NCBI GenBank assembly: GCA_024642325.1
Contig: JAHEBI010000021.1
Coordinates: forward strand, 1 to 12,904
Source of the DNA: Eudoraea sp.
GTDB taxonomy: Bacteria; Bacteroidota; Bacteroidia; Flavobacteriales; Flavobacteriaceae
Reading direction: 5' to 3'
DNA: 12,904 nt
A program made the position numbers and the translations under genes. Positions 8,138 to 12,904 of the stretch are shown piece by piece. Each line of letters begins with the position of its first letter. The stretch's first letter is position 1. Under the pieces are notes generated by a model, which saw only the letters and a list, made by a program, of their open reading frames with translations, was not told the origin of the DNA and searched no databases.

Positions 8138-9133
8138 ATGTTTATCATAGAATCGTACCCAATAGCTGTTTTCTTCTGTATAATTACCATGTTGGCTTGG
8201 GGCTCATGGGCAAATACACAGAAACTGGCTTCTCCAGCCTGGCGTTTTGAACTGTTTTACTGGGACTATGTTTTTGGTATCGTAGTTTTTTCGTTGCTTC
8301 TGGCATTGACCGCAGGTAGCAGTGGAGATGCAGGTCGCCCTTTTTTACAAGACTTAGCACAGGCAAGTTCTGAAAATTTAGGTTCTGCTTTTTTGGGAGG
8401 GATCTTGTTTAATGCAGCTAATATACTTCTGGTAGCCGCCATTACAATTGCAGGCATGTCTGTAGCCTTTCCGGTTGGCATAGGCCTTGCATTAGTCATA
8501 GGCGTAGTTGTAAATTATCTGGATATTCCAGTTGGGAATGCAGGCATGCTTTTTGGCGGAGTAGCACTTATAGTAATTGCCATGCTACTCAATGCAAATG
8601 CTTATAAAAAACTTTCGGTAAGTCAGGACAAAGTCCCAACAAAAGGTTTGGTTTTGGCTATTATAGCAGGTTTCTTCATGGGTTTTTTCTATAAATATGT
8701 GGCTAATTCGATGTTTCCAGAATTTACCAATCCCATTTCTGGAAAACTAAGTCCGTATACTGCAGTATTTATTTTTGCTATTGGAATTCTGGCGAGCAAT
8801 TTTATTTTCAATACCCTCCTGATGAAAAAACCATTCGAAGGCAAAGCCGTCAGTTTTAAAGACTATTTTGTTGGTGGAAGCAAAAACCATCTCATGGGCA
8901 TCCTGGGTGGGGCTATTTGGTGTATAGGAATGTCTTTTAGCATTCTGGCCTCTGATAAAGCAGGTCCTGCAATCTCATATGGTTTGGGCCAGGGAGCTAC
9001 TGTAGTGGCTGCATTGTGGGGTATTTTTGTCTGGAAAGAATTTAAAGGTGCCCCAAAAGGAGTTCCCAGACTTCTTAATATTATGCTGTTAGTTTATATA
9101 ATTGGATTGGCTCTTATAGTTATGGCGAGATAA
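8138..9133 (+). CDS. DMT-superfamily permease, GRP/ureide-permease-like (probable ribose or nucleobase uptake)
   Basis: This 331-residue inner-membrane protein has about ten hydrophobic helices (roughly 7-26, 41-60, 82-105, 107-127, 133-152, 169-188, 206-229, 250-271, 277-299 and 311-329), the drug/metabolite transporter topology. The N-terminal part (IIESYPIAVFFCI, WGSWANTQKL, YWDYVFGIVVFSL) resembles the glucose/ribose porter group and the plant ureide permeases, which carry allantoin and nucleobases. It has no signal of an ABC or MFS system. Position after a nucleoside hydrolase and ribokinase makes ribose the most likely cargo, with nucleoside or base as alternatives. Databases may also label such proteins as generic multidrug DMT transporters; no efflux context is seen here. 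Family placement is fairly secure and the cargo is inferred from neighbours only. Confidence 0.82.
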   Translation: MFIIESYPIAVFFCIITMLAWGSWANTQKLASPAWRFELFYWDYVFGIVVFSLLLALTAGSSGDAGRPFLQDLAQASSENLGSAFLGGILFNAANILLVAAITIAGMSVAFPVGIGLALVIGVVVNYLDIPVGNAGMLFGGVALIVIAMLLNANAYKKLSVSQDKVPTKGLVLAIIAGFFMGFFYKYVANSMFPEFTNPISGKLSPYTAVFIFAIGILASNFIFNTLLMKKPFEGKAVSFKDYFVGGSKNHLMGILGGAIWCIGMSFSILASDKAGPAISYGLGQGATVVAALWGIFVWKEFKGAPKGVPRLLNIMLLVYIIGLALIVMAR

Positions 9134-9159
9134 TTAATCGCTTAAAAAAAATGACGGAC

Positions 9160-9191
9160 AGGACTAAAATCTTGACGTTTTATAAAGTCCT
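9160..9191. repeat. Imperfect inverted repeat between permease and ferritin genes
   Basis: AGGACT (9160-9165) is exactly complementary to AGTCCT (9186-9191). AAAA at 9166-9169 can pair with TTTT at 9178-9181, leaving an ATAA bulge and a short loop. No T-run follows, so it is a poor terminator for the permease operon. It lies about 17-48 bp upstream of the ferritin -7 element, so it could be an operator. No recognised Fur or PerR box is evident. Confidence 0.35.
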
Positions 9192-9207
9192 GAGTAGCTA
9201 GATTTTG

Positions 9208-9215
9208 TAACTTTG
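9208..9215 (+). promoter_or_regulatory. -7 promoter element of the ferritin gene
   Basis: TAACTTTG matches the Bacteroidota TAnnTTTG consensus exactly, 15 bp before the ATG at 9231. No convincing TTG -33 element lies at the standard spacing, which could mean the promoter relies on an activator. Confidence 0.55.
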
Positions 9216-9230
9216 ATAAAAACATTTATC

Positions 9231-9749
9231 ATGCTTTCAAAAAATATGGAAAAAGCCCTGAACGACCAAATCAGGATCGAAGCAGAATCTTCACAGATTT
9301 ACTTGTCTATGGCTTCATGGGCAGAAGTAAAAGGACTTGAAGGAATTTCTCTATTTATGTACAAACAGTCCGAAGAGGAAAGAATGCATATGCTGAAGCT
9401 AGTTAAATATGTAAATGAACGGGGAGGGCAAGCGGTTATATCCGCATTAACTGAACCCAAAGCTGTTTACAATTCGTTTCAAAAGATGTTTGAAGATTTA
9501 TATGATCACGAGATTTTTGTTTCCAAAAGCATCAATGAACTGGTACATGTAGCCCTGCAGGAAAAAGATTATGCCACACATAATTTTCTTCAGTGGTATG
9601 TTGCCGAACAGATGGAAGAAGAAGCACTTGCGCGAACCATTTTAGATAAGATTAATCTAATTGGGAATGACAAAAGTGGGCTCTACCTATTTGATCGCGA
9701 TGTACAGCAGATCACGGTAGAAAGTGCTGCTGCAGACACCCAACCATAA
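9231..9749 (+). CDS. ftnA: Non-haem ferritin (FtnA type)
   Basis: This 172-residue iron-storage protein would form a 24-mer shell in the cytosol, oxidising Fe(II) and storing it as mineral. The ferroxidase residues align number for number with E. coli FtnA: E17, E50 and H53 for site A, E94 and E130 for site B and the third site, Q127, and Y24. The four-helix bundle and a C-terminal helix with GLYLFDRD are present; the last dozen residues are a polar, poorly conserved tail. The ATG at 9231 gives the canonical MLSK start. An upstream in-frame TTG at 9213 lies inside the -7 promoter box, so it cannot be the start. The gene is monocistronic, bounded by its own promoter and by a terminator directly at its stop codon. 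No haem-binding Met of bacterioferritin is seen. Confidence 0.96.
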   Translation: MLSKNMEKALNDQIRIEAESSQIYLSMASWAEVKGLEGISLFMYKQSEEERMHMLKLVKYVNERGGQAVISALTEPKAVYNSFQKMFEDLYDHEIFVSKSINELVHVALQEKDYATHNFLQWYVAEQMEEEALARTILDKINLIGNDKSGLYLFDRDVQQITVESAAADTQP

Positions 9750-9777
9750 AAAAGAGGATCATTCATGATCCTCTTTT
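9750..9777. terminator. Bidirectional terminator between ferritin and ssb
   Basis: AAAAGAGGATCAT (9750-9762) and ATGATCCTCTTTT (9765-9777) are perfect complements around a two-base centre, starting directly after the ferritin stop codon. The right arm ends in a T-run for the plus strand, and the left arm begins with an A-run that becomes a T-run on the minus strand. It therefore fits both the ferritin gene and the convergent ssb gene. A second, weaker hairpin (GTACT 9798-9802, AGTAC 9807-9811) lies just past the ssb stop. Confidence 0.92.
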
Positions 9778-9817
9778 CATTTAGTGAAATGTTAGTTGTA
9801 CTAATAAGTACCACTCA

Positions 9818-10150
9818 TTATTTACCCAACATTACCAATTCATTGCATTTAATCTCGGTAATATATCTTTTTTCACCTTCTTTATTTTCATAGGAGCGAT
9901 GAATGAGCTTACCTTCTACTGCTACTTCATTACCCTTGGCCAGGTAATTTTCAACAATCTCTGCGGTTTTGCCCCAGGCTACCACATTGTGCCATTGAGT
10001 GTCCGTTACCTTTTCTCCCTTACTGTTTTTATAAGTTTCATTGGTAGCGACAGAAAATTTGGCCAATTTACCGCCATTATCAAGGTTTACAATTTCGGGG
10101 TCCTGCCCCAGGTTTCCAATCAACTGTACTTTGTTTCTAAGTGCGTTCAT
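9818..10150 (-). CDS. ssb: Short single-stranded DNA-binding protein
   Basis: This 110-residue protein is a single OB-fold SSB, which coats single-stranded DNA in replication, repair or recombination. Family motifs are NKVQLIGNLGQDPEI at the N-terminus, AKFSVATNE (30-38), TQWHNVVAWGKTAE with W53 and W59 stacking positions, and YLAKGNEVAVEGKL (69-82). The protein stops just after the OB fold (ELVMLGK), with no glycine/proline-rich linker and no acidic DDDIPF-like tip, so it lacks the usual docking site for partner proteins. Bacteroidota commonly carry such short paralogues next to a full-length SSB elsewhere. The ATG at 10150 is the only start before the conserved NKVQLIG segment. It converges on the ferritin gene, sharing its terminator, and has its own promoter about 59 nt upstream. 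Confidence 0.93.
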   Translation of the reverse strand: MNALRNKVQLIGNLGQDPEIVNLDNGGKLAKFSVATNETYKNSKGEKVTDTQWHNVVAWGKTAEIVENYLAKGNEVAVEGKLIHRSYENKEGEKRYITEIKCNELVMLGK

Positions 10151-10208
10151 AATTACTAAATTTTAGGATTAAACAGTTAATACTATCGGTTCTTATCCTC
10201 CGACACTG

Positions 10209-10216
10209 CAAACATA
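10209..10216 (-). promoter_or_regulatory. -7 promoter element of ssb
   Basis: Read on the minus strand, 10216 to 10209 is TATGTTTG, an exact TAnnTTTG match, with the ssb ATG about 59 nt downstream. No TTG is seen at the -33 position. The phased repeat block begins about 35 bp further upstream. Confidence 0.55.
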
Positions 10217-10250
10217 GAACAGCAGTTTAGGGTTACTCGGTTAGGAAGTA

Positions 10251-10296
10251 TTTATTTTCGTTTGTAATCTTTTGTAGTCGTTTGTACTTATTTATA
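10251..10296. repeat. 10-bp-phased TTT(G/A)T repeat block
   Basis: Five hexamers start at exactly 10-bp intervals: TTTATT at 10251, TTTGTA at 10261, 10271 and 10281, and TTTATA at 10291. The three central units share TTTGTA followed by variable tetramers. Spacing of about one helical turn puts every unit on the same DNA face, which suits cooperative protein binding or intrinsic curvature. The block lies 35-80 bp upstream of the ssb -7 element. Confidence 0.6.
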
Positions 10297-10525
10297 TAAT
10301 TGATTACTAAAAACTTAAACTCCTTTAATTAATTATCTTGGATTCCAAAAAAGAGCCCTTCATCAAAACATAATGAGCCGTTTACCCCAAAAAGAAGGAA
10401 ACTTTTTTAGATTTCCTGAGGATTGGGCAATGCAATTTTCAATTTAGAAATGATATTGAAACTATGGTCCGACCCAATTAAAAACTTTTATTCCTATATT
10501 AGACTGCTTTTCTTTAAACACCTAT

Positions 10526-12091
10526 ATGAATATACCTAAAACACTCTCCCTATTTATTTGTTTTCTCCTTTTAAATGTAAATTTACTAATTGGCCAGTCT
10601 ACCGAAAATGTGGTAGATCAGCTTAAAAAAGAGGCCACTGAAAATTCACAGCTGCAGCATCTTGCACATGAATTAATGGATGTTATTGGTCCCCGGCTGG
10701 TTGGCTCGCCGCAGATGGGTAAGGCCCATGATTGGGCCGTAGCCACCTTCAAAGAATGGGGGATAAATGCCCGTAATGAGGAATGGGGTACATGGAGAGG
10801 CTGGGAACGCGGCATTACCCATGTAGACCTCGTTTCCCCAAGAGTAGTATCGCTTAGGGGAACGCAACTGGCCTGGAGCCCCGGCACTTCAGATTCAGGA
10901 ATTACCGCAGAAGTGGTAAACCTCCCCTCTGTGGAAGATTCACTGGCCTTCGCCAAATGGCTCCCAAATTTAAAAGGTAAATTCGTAACGGTCTCTATGA
11001 ATCAGCCTACAGGGCGCCCGGACTATAACTGGGAAGAGTTTGCAACCGAGGAATCATTTGAAAGAATGAAAGCTGAGCGAGACCTGCTAACCAAAGCATG
11101 GTATCAACAAATAAAGAATACCGGATATAACAGCACTACTTTGAACAGGGCCCTGGAAGAAGCCGGTGCGCTGGGGATTATACAGTCCAGATGGTCCGAA
11201 GGCTTTGGTGCCAATAAAATATTTAGTGCCAATACTAAAACTATTCCCGTAATAGATCTTTCCCTTGAAGATTACGGGATGATATACAGAATGGCAGAAA
11301 ATGGCAACAAGCCGGTACTGAAAGTTGTTTCCAAATCAAAAGAATTGGGAAGGGTACCTACTTTTAATACGATTGCCACAATTCCAGGCACGGAATTCCC
11401 TGATGAATACGTGGTTCTTTCTGCGCATTTTGATTCGTGGGATGGCGGTACCGGGGCAACCGATAATGGCACAGGTACCATTACCATGATGGAAACTGCA
11501 CGTATCCTTAAAAAAATATATCCTAACCCTAAAAGAACAATTATTATTGGTCTTTGGGGCAGTGAGGAGCAAGGACTTAACGGGTCTCGCGCCTTCGTGG
11601 AGGACCGGCCGGAAGTTGTAAAGGGGTTACAGGCACTTTTTAATCAGGATAATGGAACGGGTAGAGTTGTTAAAATTACCGGGCAGGGATTTCTACATGC
11701 CTATGACTATCTGGGCAGATGGCTGGAAGCAGTTCCGAAAGACATTAAAGGGCATATTGAAACAACTTTCCCCGGATCACCTGGTCGCGGAGGATCGGAT
11801 TATGCCTCTTTTGTTGCGATGGGGGTTCCGGCATTTTCGCTGAGTTCCTTAAGCTGGAGTTATAGCAATTATACATGGCATACCAATTTAGATACTTATG
11901 ACAAGATTGTTTTTGATGATGTCCGCAACAATGCAATCCTTACTGCAATCCTTACTTATATGGCCTGTGAAGACCCTGAAAAAACATCCAGAGAAAAAGC
12001 AATATTACCAACAAGTTCCAGTACGGGACAAAAACAAGAATGGCCAACACCCCGTTCTCCGGAAAGAGCCGGCGGGCTAGATCAAAATTAA
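10526..12091 (+). CDS. Secreted M28 family zinc aminopeptidase/carboxypeptidase
   Basis: This 521-residue metallopeptidase carries an N-terminal Sec signal peptide (about 4-22) with cleavage probably before or at Q24 (LLIGQST). A PA-like insert covers roughly 110-260, and the catalytic M28 domain follows. Expected two-zinc residues are H301 and D303 (SAHFDSW), bridging D313 (ATDNGTG), the catalytic base E347 and ligand E348 (WGSEEQG), D375 (NQDNGTG) and H452 (WHTNLDTYD). All are present, so it should be active on peptides outside the cytoplasm. No T9SS tail or lipobox is seen; it is probably periplasmic or released. The C-terminus (PTSSSTGQKQEWP) is typical of this subgroup. A 12-bp tandem repeat falls in codons 470-477. 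The serine hydrolase gene starts 3 nt after the stop codon, so the two form an operon. Exact peptide specificity is not readable. Confidence 0.94.
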   Translation: MNIPKTLSLFICFLLLNVNLLIGQSTENVVDQLKKEATENSQLQHLAHELMDVIGPRLVGSPQMGKAHDWAVATFKEWGINARNEEWGTWRGWERGITHVDLVSPRVVSLRGTQLAWSPGTSDSGITAEVVNLPSVEDSLAFAKWLPNLKGKFVTVSMNQPTGRPDYNWEEFATEESFERMKAERDLLTKAWYQQIKNTGYNSTTLNRALEEAGALGIIQSRWSEGFGANKIFSANTKTIPVIDLSLEDYGMIYRMAENGNKPVLKVVSKSKELGRVPTFNTIATIPGTEFPDEYVVLSAHFDSWDGGTGATDNGTGTITMMETARILKKIYPNPKRTIIIGLWGSEEQGLNGSRAFVEDRPEVVKGLQALFNQDNGTGRVVKITGQGFLHAYDYLGRWLEAVPKDIKGHIETTFPGSPGRGGSDYASFVAMGVPAFSLSSLSWSYSNYTWHTNLDTYDKIVFDDVRNNAILTAILTYMACEDPEKTSREKAILPTSSSTGQKQEWPTPRSPERAGGLDQN

Positions 12092-12094
12092 GTT

Positions 12095-12904
12095 ATGAGA
12101 AAAATAAACCTCCTTCTTTGTTTGGCAATTACAGCAATCGGATTTGCTCAAACACCATCAGTAAAAATTTCGCCTGATCTTATCCCGGCTTCACCGGCAA
12201 CGGTTGGCATGTCTGATGTACGGTTAAATCGAATAGATGCCATGCTTAAACAGGCTGTAAAGGATGGTGATATCCCGGGTGCTGTGGCTTTAGTTGCACG
12301 AGATGGCAAAATAGTGTTCCATAGCGCATATGGGCTGGCCGATAATACCGATGGTACTAAAATTTATAATGATGCTATTTTCAGGATCGCTTCACAAACA
12401 AAGGCCATAACTTCAACCGCGGTAATGATGCTATGGGAGGAAGGAAAGTTTCAATTAGATGATCCTGTTTCCAAGTATATTCCGGAATTTAAAAATGCCC
12501 AAATACTGGATACTTATAATGAAACAGATACTACTTATACCACTATTCCCTCAGAAAAAGAAATTACTATCCGTCATTTAATTACACACACCTCCGGCCT
12601 AGGTTATGGGGTAATTGACGGTGATCCAAGATTCAAAGCAATCTATCACAAGGCAGGTATTACAGATCTATTTACCACTGATGCTATTTCCATAGCAGAA
12701 AGTGTTAAGAAACTTGCAAGCCTTCCTTTACATCATACCCCGGGCGAGAATTTTACTTATAGTGAAGGCCTGGATGTTCTTGGTTATTTTATCGAAATAG
12801 TCTCAGGTTTGCCCTTTGATGAATTTCTGAGAACCCGGATCTTTGATCCTTTAGGCATGAAGGACACCTGGTTTTACTTGCCACAGGAGAAAAACGATCG
12901 CCTG
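12095..12904 (+). CDS. Secreted serine hydrolase, beta-lactamase/PBP family, 3' end missing
   Basis: The frame runs from ATG 12095 to the window edge without a stop, giving 270 residues of a protein usually about 400-450 long. A Sec signal peptide ends near A18-Q19 (AIGFAQ). The penicillin-binding/class C beta-lactamase fold is shown by DGDIPGAVALVARDGKIV (57-74), the catalytic SxxK tetrad S100-Q-T-K103 in FRIASQTKAIT, HLITHTSGL (161-169) and Y222-S-E in the YxN position within FTYSEGLDVLGYFIE. The KTG-like third motif lies beyond the window. Such enzymes include esterases, D-aminopeptidases and LACTB-like peptidases, and most are not antibiotic-resistance genes. Only 3 nt separate it from the M28 peptidase gene, so the two are probably co-expressed and may act on related peptide substrates. 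Function beyond the fold is uncertain. Confidence 0.93.
   Translation, partial: MRKINLLLCLAITAIGFAQTPSVKISPDLIPASPATVGMSDVRLNRIDAMLKQAVKDGDIPGAVALVARDGKIVFHSAYGLADNTDGTKIYNDAIFRIASQTKAITSTAVMMLWEEGKFQLDDPVSKYIPEFKNAQILDTYNETDTTYTTIPSEKEITIRHLITHTSGLGYGVIDGDPRFKAIYHKAGITDLFTTDAISIAESVKKLASLPLHHTPGENFTYSEGLDVLGYFIEIVSGLPFDEFLRTRIFDPLGMKDTWFYLPQEKNDRL

Larger units (their letters stand above)
10151..10525. other. Gene-free intergenic region between divergent ssb and M28 peptidase genes
   Basis: This 375-nt AT-rich region separates two divergent genes. Its left part holds the ssb leader and -7 element, and its middle holds the 10-bp-phased repeats (10251-10296). From about 10300 to 10525 I see no convincing gene, RNA or terminator. 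A 24-codon frame at 10373-10447 has no recognisable similarity. No TAnnTTTG element is visible before the M28 gene. TTGAAA around 10456 followed 17 bp later by TAAAAA is a weak sigma70-like match only. Confidence 0.6.

Noticed and set aside
10373..10447. Small 24-codon open frame (begins MSRLPQKEG) in the gap before the M28 gene
   Set aside because: It has no recognisable motif, no promoter element and no conserved neighbour, and its length is expected by chance. It could be a gene remnant, but nothing supports that.
12095..12904. Serine hydrolase as an antibiotic-resistance beta-lactamase
   Set aside because: The fold is shared with class C enzymes, but the YxN motif reads YSE, and the operon partner is a peptidase. 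The KTG region is outside the window, so resistance cannot be claimed.

Overview
The window looks like a chromosomal segment of a member of the Bacteroidota, most likely a flavobacterium-like marine or environmental species. The reasons are AT-rich coding sequence, promoters with the TAnnTTTG -7 element typical of this phylum, almost no Shine-Dalgarno sequences, a C-terminal type IX secretion (T9SS) sorting domain, signal peptides ending in G-Q or A-Q, and protein sequences that read as flavobacterial (MetRS with a KLSTS loop, FtnA-type ferritin, M28 peptidase). No mobile element, CRISPR array, tRNA or rRNA was seen. Both window ends cut through genes.

Layout. (1) 2-2937, plus strand: the end of a DUF1800 protein followed after 11 nt by a DUF1501 protein with a twin-arginine-like leader and a T9SS-type tail, then a strong hairpin terminator. 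(2) 3079-6085, plus strand: methionyl-tRNA synthetase (metG) from its own promoter, then 4 nt later a class IV-like histone-deacetylase-family enzyme with a GTG start. (3) 6169-9133, plus strand: a lipoprotein nucleoside hydrolase, a ribokinase and a 10-TM GRP/ureide-permease-like transporter, with gaps of 5 and 11 nt. (4) 9231-9749, plus strand: a ferritin, with a bidirectional terminator shared with the convergent short ssb gene (9818-10150, minus). (5) 10151-10525: a gene-free stretch with the ssb promoter and a block of TTT-repeats spaced exactly 10 bp apart. (6) 10526-12904, plus strand: a secreted M28 zinc peptidase and, 3 nt later, a secreted beta-lactamase-fold serine hydrolase that runs off the window.

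How the genes fit together. The clearest system is region 3: the nucleoside hydrolase would cleave nucleosides outside the cytoplasm, the permease would take up ribose or the base, and the kinase would trap ribose as ribose 5-phosphate. Regions 1 and 6 supply exported proteins (a DUF1800/DUF1501 pair of unknown function, and two hydrolases). The metG, ferritin and ssb genes are housekeeping or stress genes.

All families here are known. The least ordinary points are the exported nucleoside-scavenging cassette with a divergent nucleoside-hydrolase active site, the Tat-plus-T9SS architecture of the DUF1501 protein, and the 10-bp-phased repeat block upstream of ssb. I see no clear evidence for an entirely undescribed system.
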